Assembly (NCBI GenBank): GCA_023228145.1
Contig: JALOBU010000021.1
Coordinates: 1 to 51,464 of the forward strand
DNA length: 51,464 bases
DNA from: Bacteroidales bacterium
Lineage (GTDB): Bacteria > Bacteroidota > Bacteroidia > Bacteroidales > CAIWKO01
Reading direction: 5' to 3'
Shown here piece after piece: positions 16,809-27,000 of the stretch (positions are counted from its first letter, which is position 1; each line of letters opens with the position of its first letter). The translations under genes were made by a program, and so were the position numbers. The notes below the pieces were generated by a model. The model did no database searches, was not told where the DNA came from, and worked only from the letters and a program-made list of their open reading frames with translations.

Positions 16809-18248
16809 TTATTTCACTTTTGCTGCCAAACCACTACCTGCTCGAAATCTAACAACAAAACGAGGCCTTGGGTGTGCCATACTAAAAGAATAATCTTCAT
16901 TAATACCTATGACAGTAAACTCAGCTGCTATTGTCAACCCATCTTTAATTGTTATGGTATAAACCTGATTACGTAAAAGCTTAGAGCAAAGGAATAGGTT
17001 GTCTGAACTTATAACATGCTGCCTTTCCTCTCCTGTAGTATCGTTTTTAGAGTGGATCGTATATGGAATAGTGCCAATCAGGTCCGGAGGAATAAAGTCT
17101 TTTAAATCGCCCCAAATTGCCATATACGGGTCATGAATCTTTATGCTTTCAGGATGAGCCATCCCATGCTTTATAATCAGCTCTGCAAAAGTGTGCGTAT
17201 CCGGGAGGTTAAAATAAAATCTTGCCGGTGCTGATTTTACTACGCCTGCAGCATCGGTCACGAAATATAAAAAAATAAAAGGCTTTGTTTCATCACCTTC
17301 CAGCAAAGGAAAATCAGTTAAGCCGGTCTGTGCTGTAAAAGTATAAGGGCCTTCATATTGATTGGCGTTCGCTGTCAACACAAAAGGTAAAATATAGATA
17401 ATATCATCAGGGAGAAGGCCGGGGATGCCTGCATAAGGATCTATGCCAATCTTAATGAAAAAAGTGCCATCATCCTCAACAATTAATACATTGAAGTTGT
17501 TAGGCATTAAAATACGGTTGGCAATATTGAAGTTAAAATTATAACTATTATAAAACGTACTGAAATAAACACCCACTGATGGAGTATTTACAATATTGGC
17601 CGGCCTATATGACCTAACATCCCGGGATGGGTCTTTAATGATATTATAAAAGAACATGCCTTCCGACCAGGCATTTTCGAAATCAAAATTCAATGGCCAG
17701 TCAGGAAGTACCATTTCATTGATGTAAGTTGAAAAACTATTCTTAAACGGTAGTTTGCAGATATTTTCGGTATTGAATGAACGGTCAATAAGACTGCGGC
17801 CAACGGCTGTTACACGGATGCCCCCACTGCCAATGTCCGCCTGATTTTCAAGGTCAAAATTAATACTGAACTGATTAATGAAGGGATTGTAATACGATTC
17901 AAGGATAACCGGGGGCAGCAAGTTACCGCCCGAAAGGATCATGTCCTGAAAGCCCAGGTGCCCATTATCATCAAGCAAGGGATAATTTGCCCGGACAGCT
18001 TCAGCCCATGTGGTTGATCTCCCCTGGCGGTTTTTAAAATTCAAAGGAATAATACTGTCTTTGAAAGGCCTCAATAATTGGGAAAGATTTTTGATCTTGT
18101 ACCGCTGCAGCTGCTGTAAAGGAGTGTTCGGATTTGAAACCAAGGGCTGATATTTGGAAGCTGTGATTAATGCGTTCCACTTGCGGAAAACTACGTTGCC
18201 AAGCTTGCCGATAGCATCGCCAAGAAAACCATTTACTATAAGTGCCAT
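16809..18248 (-). CDS. DUF6266 family protein (479 residues)
   Basis: The N-terminus, NGFLGDAIGKLGNVVFRKW, followed by a polar region with NTPLQQLQRYKIKNLSQLL, matches the DUF6266 pattern of Bacteroidota, in which a short Gly-Lys-Gly strand motif opens the protein. The remaining 350 residues are beta-rich with many aromatic residues and look like one or more sandwich domains; no catalytic motif, signal peptide or membrane helix is seen. Function is unknown. It follows a shorter protein with the same N-terminal logic (18349-18993), so the pair are paralogues. These families often occur in mobile or phage-like regions, which fits here; a structural role is only inferred. Confidence 0.72.
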   Translation of the reverse strand: MALIVNGFLGDAIGKLGNVVFRKWNALITASKYQPLVSNPNTPLQQLQRYKIKNLSQLLRPFKDSIIPLNFKNRQGRSTTWAEAVRANYPLLDDNGHLGFQDMILSGGNLLPPVILESYYNPFINQFSINFDLENQADIGSGGIRVTAVGRSLIDRSFNTENICKLPFKNSFSTYINEMVLPDWPLNFDFENAWSEGMFFYNIIKDPSRDVRSYRPANIVNTPSVGVYFSTFYNSYNFNFNIANRILMPNNFNVLIVEDDGTFFIKIGIDPYAGIPGLLPDDIIYILPFVLTANANQYEGPYTFTAQTGLTDFPLLEGDETKPFIFLYFVTDAAGVVKSAPARFYFNLPDTHTFAELIIKHGMAHPESIKIHDPYMAIWGDLKDFIPPDLIGTIPYTIHSKNDTTGEERQHVISSDNLFLCSKLLRNQVYTITIKDGLTIAAEFTVIGINEDYSFSMAHPRPRFVVRFRAGSGLAAKVK

Positions 18249-18291
18249 AATTATAAAATTTTAATGATTACAAAAGTTTTGATTTATAAGC

Positions 18292-18327
18292 TACAAAAAA
18301 GGGCTTACCATGCAGGATAAGCCCTTT
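18292..18327 (-). terminator. Terminator after the 214-residue DUF6266-like gene
   Basis: A perfect 10-base inverted repeat (AAAGGGCTTA/TAAGCCCTTT, 10-base loop) is followed on the minus strand by a run of T. It lies about 20 bases past the stop codon at 18349. It shares the GGGCTTA stem sequence with the hairpin that closes the next gene. Confidence 0.8.
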
Positions 18328-18348
18328 GAAATAGCTGCCGATAAAAAA

Positions 18349-18993
18349 TTACAATGTAATTTCCACGGTGCCACTATAAACACTGTCGCTGCTTTGATTG
18401 CCGTCAGGGTTAACAAAGAATGAAAAAACATGAACGGTATCGCCGGCCCAGGTTGCAGGAATATCCTGCTGATCAACACCGGTTATTCTTGTGGTTGTGG
18501 TAGCACTGTAAAACCATTCTTTCTTGTCTTCGTTGTAGGTAGCAACATATAACAGGTCGAGGTTTGCAGGATCAACCGGATCAATGGGAGGAATCCATGA
18601 CCTTTTGACTTTACTTGCCAATTCGTTGCCTGCCGTGATGTTTGAGGTTTTGTAAAGAGGGCCTTTAGCAATAAGGAGTAGCGAATAATCGATTGCATAG
18701 CTGCCCGGCAATCCGGTGATTGCTGTCTTGATGTTGTTTTTGATAAAGACATTGAAAGCAGACATATCAGTTGTCATGTTCTGAAATGAAACCTTGAGCA
18801 TGGTAAGCAATCTGCGGCCTTCGGCTACCATCAGTGAAAACTTGTTTCGCTGGTTCACCTGGTCAGGGGTTCTGGGATTCTTTACTTCAATGGGCTTGGT
18901 GCGCATTGTGTTCTTGCTGAACTGTTTTGAAAATACAGCAGTACCGAATTTCTGTTTGGTTCTGCCGGTGATCGGATTTTGTACAATTGCCAT
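18349..18993 (-). CDS. DUF6266-like protein (214 residues)
   Basis: The N-terminus, NPITGRTKQKFGTAVFSKQF, and the following NPRTPDQVNQRNKFSLMVAE resemble the opening of DUF6266 proteins and the 479-residue neighbour. The C-terminal half (from about SWIPPIDPVDPANL) is a beta-rich domain with WFYSATTTTRITG and ends in SGTVEITL, resembling a fibronectin- or carbohydrate-binding-like fold. There is no signal peptide. Function is unknown. Two similar genes in tandem, each closed by its own hairpin, suggest independently terminated transcripts. Confidence 0.7.
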   Translation of the reverse strand: MAIVQNPITGRTKQKFGTAVFSKQFSKNTMRTKPIEVKNPRTPDQVNQRNKFSLMVAEGRRLLTMLKVSFQNMTTDMSAFNVFIKNNIKTAITGLPGSYAIDYSLLLIAKGPLYKTSNITAGNELASKVKRSWIPPIDPVDPANLDLLYVATYNEDKKEWFYSATTTTRITGVDQQDIPATWAGDTVHVFSFFVNPDGNQSSDSVYSGTVEITL

Positions 18994-19142
18994 GATAATT
19001 AAATTTTAATTGTTTATACTATGTTTATTTAAAAATAAGCGGCCTTGATACGGAGTTGATGCGGACTTACCCCATCCTACTTCCGGGTAAAAATTCTTGA
19101 AAAATTTTGATTTTTGATTTTTCATCAAGTTTAAATATTTCA

Positions 19143-19150
19143 CAAAGATA
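19143..19150 (-). promoter_or_regulatory. Possible -7 box for the DUF6266 genes
   Basis: The minus strand reads TATCTTTG (TAnnTTTG). Transcription from here would give a leader of about 140 bases before the ATG at 18993. No matching -33 element is clear. The remainder of the 346-base gap 18994-19339 is AT-rich, holds no gene, and ends in the J-domain gene's terminator. Confidence 0.28.
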
Positions 19151-19307
19151 TGATAAACAATTACTAAAAGCAAGTTATTTGAAGTGTTTCTTTAGGTATA
19201 TTTTATATTATATTGATATACTGTGTATTAAATTTTAATAATTTTTTATTTTTTTGAAAATTTTCAAAAAATCTGCTTTTAGACGGTGTTTATACCGGAT
19301 AAAGAAT

Positions 19308-19331
19308 AAAAAAGGGAGCTACTTTGCTCCC
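19308..19331 (-). terminator. Terminator after the J-domain gene
   Basis: GGGAGC/GCTCCC forms the stem with a 6-base loop and is followed on the minus strand by TTTTTTATT. It lies just beyond the stop codon at 19340. Confidence 0.7.
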
Positions 19332-19339
19332 CCTTACCG

Positions 19340-19813
19340 TTATGACAGAATAAAATTCTCTTTTCGGTTTTCGATTATATCACTGCCGTATTTGTTGCGG
19401 ATGTGTTCAATGGTTTTGGGCTGCTTATTTGCACTTTTGTAGTCGGGAGGCCTGTAATACCACATTACTTTTTTTGGTGCGAAATAGAAGCCCGTTTGCT
19501 TTAATTGTGCCCGGTGCGGATAAGTGTTACCACTCAGCCAGATCCAGTTACCAATTAACTCGATGATGATACCTTCCAGGCCGATGATCTGGCTGATGAT
19601 CTCCGGGTACCGGATAAATTCTTCCTGGTCTTGTTCGGACTTTTCCGCAAAGGAAAAGAACGGATTCTTCATGATGTTTTCATACTGGAGGTTTATCTCC
19701 TGCATGGTGGCAGTATCACCGCCCCGGTCGGGATGGTGCTGTAATGCTAATTCTTTGTATCTGCGCTTCACTTCTTCGAGTGTGCAACAGTTTGAAAAGT
19801 ACTGTGTTTTCAT
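19340..19813 (-). CDS. J-domain (DnaJ-like) protein
   Basis: A 157-residue protein whose N-terminal 60 residues form a J-domain: YKELALQHHPDRGGDTATMQ contains the HPD triad that stimulates Hsp70 ATPase, followed by helix EINLQYENIM. The C-terminal ~90 residues hold a predicted small alpha/beta segment (WIWLSGNTYPHRAQLKQ, FYFAPKKVMWYYRP) and no zinc-finger, so it is not a full chaperone DnaJ. Single J-domain proteins of this shape recur in Bacteroidota integrative elements, where they may help replication-protein assembly; that role is inferred. Confidence 0.85.
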   Translation of the reverse strand: MKTQYFSNCCTLEEVKRRYKELALQHHPDRGGDTATMQEINLQYENIMKNPFFSFAEKSEQDQEEFIRYPEIISQIIGLEGIIIELIGNWIWLSGNTYPHRAQLKQTGFYFAPKKVMWYYRPPDYKSANKQPKTIEHIRNKYGSDIIENRKENFILS

Positions 19814-21011
19814 GGGTTTTGTTTATAAATATTGATAACTATTTCTGAATTTCCCGGCTCGCTTTGCGCTCGCCGCCACATAAAAAAAATATATCATTAA
19901 TAAACCTGTATGCAGTAAAAAAGCGGTGCGGTTGCTGAATTGCAATGTTTTTCGAATAAAAAATTTTATACCACTAAAAAGAAAATCTATTGGTAAATAA
20001 AAATTTTTATTTGAAAACCCGGAGGGCTTGACATTGCAAGAGCGGTGGCAGCTTAACTTTGCGGAAGGTTTTATTAATGAACTTCAGAAAAAAACATTGT
20101 GGCTTTTTGAAGATATTTTTTTTGCTCTTCAAGGGTGGTTGGGTGGGGGTTGGTGGACGCTGGGGTTTTGGCGTGTTTTTTTGATGTGTGTAGGAAAAGA
20201 TAATATAGCTGTCGGAAGTATGGAGCTGCTTTATTATGTGGGGCTGCGAAAGGATAGCGAGTGAACTGAGTGCAGCGTAACCGAGATCAGGAAGCGTAGC
20301 GGACTGTCGAGGTGGAGCAAAACGAAGTGAAGGAGCTTTGCTTGTAGCAGCATGGCTTTCAAAAAACATGACAAAACCGTAGCGTTGGAGTGCTTGGGAA
20401 TAATAAAATAAAATACATTATTGGTGCGTTGGAAAATACCCAAAAGAGGGCTGGCATTGTTTTGTGCACGTGCTGCGGGAGTATCGGTGTGCTGATGGCA
20501 ATAATACCGATCCGGTTTCTGTATATCCGATTGCTACGCATCGTATAACAGAAACTCTTTCGGCATTATAACCGAAAATCTTTACCGAATCAGGGATTAT
20601 TGCCAAGTTATAAAATCAGCGGACAGCATGGGCAGCCACAAAGGAATAAGCTGCAATGCCGACGAAAGGACTTGAAGCTTTGCGGGCAAATGCAATTATG
20701 AGTGAAATGAATGAAACTGAAATGAAATGTAGCGTTGCTGTAATGTAATGGAAGCGTCAGCGGAATGGAATGAAGGTGTAATGAATGAACTGATAATGCC
20801 TTTTCGGCGGTGAGTAAAAGTTTTCTTTTTTACGGGAATTATTATTGCTGCTTATGTATTTGTGACCGGGAGGTGCTGTCCTGCTGATTTTATTAAGGTT
20901 GGAAAACCGATACTATTGGGCTTGGCAAAAACCATGACAGCCCTCATGAATCATATCAAAAGAATGCGCAGGGACGGCTTTTTGCGGGTGGCGGAAAGTG
21001 CGGCAATTTTA

Positions 21012-21126
21012 CATAATAGCTGTTATAACTGACAGGCAGCAACTATGTTCAACTCGCCCAGCGGCGAAGCTCGTGCATCTCTTTAACCTGTAGCTTACGC
21101 CTGCCTGTTTTATAACTCCTATTATG
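21012..21126. repeat. Long imperfect palindrome
   Basis: The left arm (21012-21039) reads CATAATAG..GTTATAACT..CAGGCAG. The right arm (21101-21126) is its near-complement, CTGCCTG..TTATAACT..TATTATG. The arms enclose about 61 bases. Long arms with TTATAAC cores and a large loop recall attC-like recombination sites or MITE ends, but no integron integrase lies in the window. Confidence 0.5.
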
Positions 21127-21165
21127 ATATAATTGCAACGATACTAAATCAACCAAAATAGCGAA

Positions 21166-21217
21166 ATGTCCGCCGGCAAAATATGTAGGGCGCATTAGCA
21201 TTTTGTCCGGCGGACAT
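21166..21217. repeat. GC-rich inverted repeat
   Basis: ATGTCCGCCGG(-)CAAAAT at 21166-21182 is complementary to ATTTTGTCCGGCGGACAT at 21200-21217, apart from a one-base bulge, with a 17-base loop. There is no T-run on either side, so it is not an ordinary terminator. Confidence 0.5.
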
Positions 21218-21328
21218 AAAAGAAATTGCTTTACTTAAAGAAATACTGAACTTGCCAAATTTTCTGAAAGAATACAATAAAATGGAATTGGGAAAGAATA
21301 TTTTCATTAAAAATATGATTGAAAATAA

Positions 21329-22624
21329 TTACATTTTCATTCCATCCATGGGTTTTGGGCTTTGGGTTTTGGTGCTGTCACTTTTAGGATTCATCATGCT
21401 TGGCTTACCGGCAAGCTGGGCAGCAGCATCAACACTGAAAGTTCCATTAGTAACTATCTCTTCGCCTTCTTTCAATCCATCCAATACAACATACGAGTCT
21501 TTTAAAGATGCCCCAAGGGTAATCTCCCGCATCTTAAATGCTGGCGGGTCGGTATTTGGAAGTTTAACATACACCAGAGACCGAGTACCTGTCCAAAGAA
21601 CAGCAGATTGGGGAACAATTAACTGATCATTTGGACCTATAGATTTAGCCTGAACAATTCCATTAAGAAACATTTCAGGTTTGAACTGCATATTGTAGTT
21701 TGCTATTTCAATTCTTACTCTTGTAACTCTGGTAACAGGATCAATGACAGGATCAATGAATGAGATATTTCCTTTGAAAACTTTACCTGGTATTGCCTGT
21801 GCTGTAAAATCTATATTCTGCCCCATAGATATCCAGGCAAGATCAGATTCATAGGCATCAAAAACTCCCCAGACCTGTGACAAATCAGCTACATCAAAAA
21901 GTACAGAGCCTTTATTCACGTAATCACCTTCATTTACTTTTCTGCGTACCAATACACCTGAGGTTGATGAATAAATATCAAATGAGGAAATTACAACACC
22001 TGATTTTTCAATGGATTCAATCTGCTTATCGTTCAATTTCCAAAGGCGAAGTTTTTCACGGGCTGCATCAAGAATAGCGGGGTATTTATCTTTCATCGTA
22101 ACCGCTTCGAGCAATTCTTTTTGTGCAGTCACCAATTCAGGAGAATATATTTTGGCGATTAACTGACCCTTCCTAATATTCTCACCAGTAATATTGATGT
22201 AAAGTTTATCAATTCGTCCCGAAATGTTTGCCGTTTGGGACTGCAATAAGGTTTCGTCTGCCTGTATCTTTCCAAATAGTTTCACTTCTTTTATCACGCG
22301 ACCACGGCCAACAATAGAAGTCTGTACTTCAGCAAGCTTCATTGCCGATTCACTCATTGCAACTGCATTACTATCCACAGCTTCACCCTGATTTTGCAAA
22401 GGAATCAGATTCATGCCGCAAATGGGGCACTGGCCTGGCTTATCCTTTCTGATCTGCGGATGCATTGAACATGTCCAGATGTAATGTTTTGAATCTGTTT
22501 GCTCTGATACTGTATTTGTATTTGAGGAAGAATGATAAAAGAATAACCATCCAAGGAATAAGCCGACAAACAATAGAACTATTCCGATGGTATATTTATT
22601 AAGAAAGATTTTTTTTGCTTTCAT
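21329..22624 (-). CDS. cusB: Cus-type RND efflux periplasmic adaptor with N-terminal metal-binding motif
   Basis: A 431-residue membrane fusion protein. An N-terminal membrane anchor (residues 9-26) is followed by a heavy-metal-binding module, TCSMHP..DKPGQCPICGMNL (about 49-72). The lipoyl/barrel-sandwich part comes next (GRIDKLYINITGENIRKGQL, VLVRRKVNEGDYVNKGSVLF), then the beta-barrel and membrane-proximal domains. The Met/Cys/His motif is of the kind found in copper and silver proteins, and the partner pump is Cus-like, so Cu(I)/Ag(I) transfer to the pump is the likely role. It is the last gene of the Cus operon (pump, TolC, adaptor), 11 bases after the TolC gene. The C-terminus ends in a Met-rich tail, DGMKM. 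Confidence 0.88.
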   Translation of the reverse strand: MKAKKIFLNKYTIGIVLLFVGLFLGWLFFYHSSSNTNTVSEQTDSKHYIWTCSMHPQIRKDKPGQCPICGMNLIPLQNQGEAVDSNAVAMSESAMKLAEVQTSIVGRGRVIKEVKLFGKIQADETLLQSQTANISGRIDKLYINITGENIRKGQLIAKIYSPELVTAQKELLEAVTMKDKYPAILDAAREKLRLWKLNDKQIESIEKSGVVISSFDIYSSTSGVLVRRKVNEGDYVNKGSVLFDVADLSQVWGVFDAYESDLAWISMGQNIDFTAQAIPGKVFKGNISFIDPVIDPVTRVTRVRIEIANYNMQFKPEMFLNGIVQAKSIGPNDQLIVPQSAVLWTGTRSLVYVKLPNTDPPAFKMREITLGASLKDSYVVLDGLKEGEEIVTNGTFSVDAAAQLAGKPSMMNPKSDSTKTQSPKPMDGMKM

Positions 22625-22635
22625 AGCCTATACAA

Positions 22636-24081
22636 TTAATAATTGACCGAGTTCATGAGTTTTTCCGCCCTAGCCACGGCAGTATTATAATCTATTATTG
22701 CATCGATATATTTAAAGTTATAATCAAGAACTTTATATTGCGTCCGCAAAACTTCTTCATAACTAGTGCCCCCGGTGGTATATCCTGAAAGCAAAAGTGA
22801 AGAGGTTTTCTTTGAAAGAGAGACCAATTCAGTGTATAACCGGACACGTCTTAATGCATCCGTTAAATCTTGTATTACCTGTCGTGACTGAACCTGCAAC
22901 ATGTTTTTCGTATTTTCCTTTTCCAGTAAAGTTGCTTCATACATGTACTTTGCCTCGTTTTGCATTGCATTGTATTTTTTACGATAGATGGGCAAGGTTA
23001 TACTGAACATAGGCATTACCATATCCTTACCGTTCATCATGGAAGAGTTGCCATCACGTTTTTGAATTAAGCTATAATCGACCCCGATGCCATACATAGG
23101 CAGACCCATCTTGCGGGCTTTTTTCTGCATTAAGAGATAAGACTGGCTTTCAGCATCAAGCATAGCAAGCATAGGGTTTTTTGAAAGGGTAGTATCAATT
23201 AATGCTATTTGCCCGAGAGATAGTGTATTCAACTGAATAGAATCATTAATTTTTACTTCGATGTTTTGATCCCGATTCAGGAGTGCATTAAAATTGGCTT
23301 CTTCAGTTTTTTTCTGATCCAACAAAAGCGCTAACTGATCTTTCTGTTCAAGGATCTCCATTTTTACCCTCAAAACGTCAGTTAAACCCGACTGGTCATT
23401 TCCCCCCATGCTAGATGAAGTTCCTGAAGGCATTATATTGCCGGACTGCTGGTTATTACCAGAGCCGGTCTGCATGTTGCCCCCCCCCATGCTTCCAACA
23501 CTATTACTCTGGGTATTTGGAGGGTTGACCGCATTACCAGAAGTCGATGGAGATTGCTGATCATTACTACTTCCTGCCGGATTTTGAAATTTAATCATCG
23601 CAATTTGTTCCAATGATTCGAGCAGTGTTATATTCTCCCGCTGCAACTTTATTTCCTGATCGTACTTTAATATCTGGTACCAGCTAGATTTTACCCTGAA
23701 AAACAAATCGGCTTTTACTGTATTGAATTCTTCGTATTTTGCTTTTGCCATCATGGATGCTTCATCCTTCGCTGTTTTGAGCGTACCGAACCAAGGGAAC
23801 ATCTGCATAAGACGAAAATCAGCAATTTGGTTGCCGTCTACTAATTCCATAGGCTGAATGAATACACCCATAGAAAAAGTGGGGTCGGACAATGAGCCAA
23901 GCTGTGGGACCTTTTCTAAAGCGGCCAGGTACATATTGAAAGCTGCCTTTAATTCGGGATTATTTTTTGCAGCTAGCACAAGGTAGGTATTTAGAAAAGC
24001 AGTATCTGGTTTCTGAGAAAAACAGCGCTGATCAGTAACAATAACAGCAAGCAGGATGATATAGAATTTCAGGTTTTTCAT
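22636..24081 (-). CDS. cusC: TolC-family outer-membrane efflux protein
   Basis: The start is set at the ATG 24081 (MKNLKFYIILL) instead of an upstream TTG, because this yields a clean signal peptide ending near CFSQKPD. The protein is a TolC-type alpha-barrel protein with the two structural repeats, including ALEKVPQLGSLSDPTFSMGV and GIGVDYSLI. A low-complexity Gly/Ser/Asn/Met insertion (about residues 195-245, with GSMGGGNMQTGSGNNQQSG and SSMGGNDQSG) sits in the middle and is not usual for TolC; Met in it might bind copper. It should complete the tripartite Cus pump in the outer membrane. Four bases separate it from the pump stop codon. Confidence 0.87.
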   Translation of the reverse strand: MKNLKFYIILLAVIVTDQRCFSQKPDTAFLNTYLVLAAKNNPELKAAFNMYLAALEKVPQLGSLSDPTFSMGVFIQPMELVDGNQIADFRLMQMFPWFGTLKTAKDEASMMAKAKYEEFNTVKADLFFRVKSSWYQILKYDQEIKLQRENITLLESLEQIAMIKFQNPAGSSNDQQSPSTSGNAVNPPNTQSNSVGSMGGGNMQTGSGNNQQSGNIMPSGTSSSMGGNDQSGLTDVLRVKMEILEQKDQLALLLDQKKTEEANFNALLNRDQNIEVKINDSIQLNTLSLGQIALIDTTLSKNPMLAMLDAESQSYLLMQKKARKMGLPMYGIGVDYSLIQKRDGNSSMMNGKDMVMPMFSITLPIYRKKYNAMQNEAKYMYEATLLEKENTKNMLQVQSRQVIQDLTDALRRVRLYTELVSLSKKTSSLLLSGYTTGGTSYEEVLRTQYKVLDYNFKYIDAIIDYNTAVARAEKLMNSVNY

Positions 24082-24085
24082 ATTA

Positions 24086-27000
24086 TTAATTTTCTGCAAT
24101 AAGATTTTTTGCCTGAAGTTTTTTTGCTGCTCTTTCGCGCCAGATGCATTGCAGAATGGGTACTACAAACATTGTCATGAGCTGAATGACCATACCACCA
24201 AAAGCTGGAATTGCCATAGGGACCATGATATCGGAACCTTTGCCCGTGGAAGAAAGTACCGGCAATAAAGCTATAATGGCACAAGCAGCGGTCATCATAG
24301 CAGGGCGCACTCTTTTCTTACCCGCAATTACAACCGCATCACGAACTTCCTGAACCGAAGCAGGATGCATTTTCTCAAAAACCTGATGAATATAAGTGCC
24401 CATTATGACCCCATCATTTGTGGCAATACCAAAAAGGGCAATGAAGCCAACCCACACCGCCACGCTCAGATTGATGGGGTGTACCTGGAATAAACGCTGC
24501 ATATCAACACCTGCAACAGAGAAGTTCAAAAACCAGGGCTGGCTATAAAGCCACAGCATGATAAAACCGCCGGCAAACGCAACGAATACACCTGAAAAAT
24601 GTATCGAAGATGCAGTAAATGTTTTGAACTGGAAAAACAGGATAAGAAATATCAGTAACAGACTGATAGGGATTACAATAAGAAGGCGATTGGTTGCCCT
24701 GATCTGTTGCTCATAGTTGCCAGCAAATTTATAGGTTACACCAGCAGGTAGAACAATTTCTCCTTTGTCAATCTTTTCTTTTAAAAACTTTTGAGACTCT
24801 TCGACCACATCAACCTCTGCTTTACCGGTAATTTTATCGAAAATAACATAACCGTTAAGGAATGTATTCTCGCTACGGATCATTTGTGGCCCTCTGGTGT
24901 AATTTATATCTGCTAATTCACCCAATGGAACCTGCACACCTGTCATGGAAGGAATAAGTATTTTCTTTATTTCCTCCGGGGTTGAGCGCAATTCACGGGC
25001 ATATCTTACTCTAATGGGAAACCGTTCACGACCTTCAACTGTATTTGTGAGCGCCATTCCACCAACAGCCACTTGCAATACTTCCTGAACATCCTGCACT
25101 GTCATACCATAACGTGCAATGGCCTCACGATTGAGTTTTATTTCAAGATAAGGAGCACCTACAGCACGGTCGTAAAATACAGATGATGCCTGAATTGACG
25201 GAACCTTTTTCAATTCGTTTTCAAGAATAATACCTGCTTTTTCAATGGATTCAAGATCGGGGCCAAATACTTTAAGACCCATAGGAGCACGCATACCGGT
25301 TGAAAGCATTACCAAACGGGTTTGTATTGGCATCAGTCGAGGTGCAGATGTTAAACCGGGAATGTCTGTAACTTTTACAATCTGGTTCCAGATATCATCA
25401 GGTGTTTTGATCTCAGGACGCCACTGACGCATGTAATCTCCATTATTGTCGGGAATGAGCTGTTCCTTATTTATTTTTCTGAAACCATCACGGTCAGGAT
25501 CATAGGTTGAGCCATCACGAAGAATAAATGCACCATCACGATCTGTTTTGAACTGCATACGATGTCCATCCTCATCAAGTATGTATTCAGGCAAATAATT
25601 AATTACATTCTCAAACATTTGTACAGGCGCAGGGTCTAAAGCTGAGTTTATACGACCCCATTTACCAACAGCCTGTTCAACCTCAGGAATAGCGGATAAT
25701 CTTTTATCGAGCAGCTCAACATATTCCTGATTTTGTTCAATGCCAGCATGAGGCATACTAGTTGGCATCAATAAGAATGACCCCTCGTCAAGAGAAGGCA
25801 TAAACTCTTTTCCAAATCCCGGGAATGTTCTGTCGAAACTTTGCCATACTGCCGTGTTCTTCACAAAGGCGGGTATGAACCCAAAAATCCGGTGCGCTCC
25901 CTGCCACGCCAAAATTCCAAAGAAAATGGTGAACAAGGGTATAGCAAGGAATTTCCATTTGTTGCGCAATGCCCACTTTAGTATGGGAACATAAAAATGA
26001 ACAATCAACGATAGTAGTATTAAAATGAGAGCAATAAGAATTCCGGCAAAAAGGAAATTTGCAAAATTGCTGTTGTGCGCCCCCAGCGGCAACCACTCAA
26101 TAGAAAGGTAGTACAATGCTACCAGCAAAGCGATAGCAATATTAATGTAGTTAGTGAATTTTTTGTATTTTTCAGGCCAGAGAAACGTAAGCCAATTATT
26201 TATCCCGACGGCAGTTAATGCCAGCGCTGCCCAAGTTCCCCAAAGGATGGCAAAAAATACACCTGTAACGATAAGTATCCCGTTAAAAATTTTGCGGACC
26301 TTATTTTTATCGAGACGAAAAGAAAACAGATAGTATGTCAATGTAGGTAAGGCAATCATACCTAAAATATAGGAAGCAAGCAAGGCAATTGTTTTTGTGA
26401 ATGCCAGGGGAGTGAATAGTTTACCCTCAGCTGCCTCCATCGTAAACACAGGTAAAAAGCTTATTATGGTAGTGGCAAGGGCTACTGTAACAGCTGTTCT
26501 AACCTCAGATGTGGCCTCATAGATTACACGGATCATATTTTTACCACGCACGTTAATATTCTCCGGCATCTCAAGATGCCGGATGATATTCTCAACGTCA
26601 ACAATGCCAATATCAACCATAACACCGATGGCAATTGCTATTCCGGAAAGAGCGACAATATTCGCATCAATGCCCATCCATTTCATCGCAACAAATGTCA
26701 TTAGAACTCCTACAGGTAAAAAGAAAGATACTATTGCTGATGCCCGGAGATTTAAAACCAAAACAATAATAACAATGATAGCAATGAGAATTTCATGCGA
26801 AAGGGCATATTCAAGGGTTCCTATGGTTTCTTTAATCAATGCAGTCCTATCGTAAAACGGGACTATAGTTACACGGGAAACCTGTCCATTTGCTAAAGTT
26901 TTTGAAGGGAGGCCGTCAGCAATTTCTGATATTTTGTTTTTGACATTATTTATAACTTCCATCGGATTGGAACCAAACCTTGCTACAACGACAGCTCCCA

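Larger units (their letters stand above)
19860..21250. other. Gene-poor stretch with palindromes
   Basis: I see no convincing gene in the 1.5 kb between the J-domain gene and the Cus adaptor gene. The stretch includes short skewed repeats of GCG/AGCG type (20250-20340) and purine-rich direct repeats of ATGAA/TGAAATG type (20700-20790). Two long imperfect palindromes lie close together, at 21012-21126 and 21166-21217. The small open frames on both strands here have no recognisable domains and are treated as chance. It may be the remnant of a lost module, or a cis-acting region. Confidence 0.5.

Noticed and set aside
20007..20606. Small open frames on both strands
   Set aside because: No domain, no start context, and overlapping frames of similar length in several phases point to chance openness.
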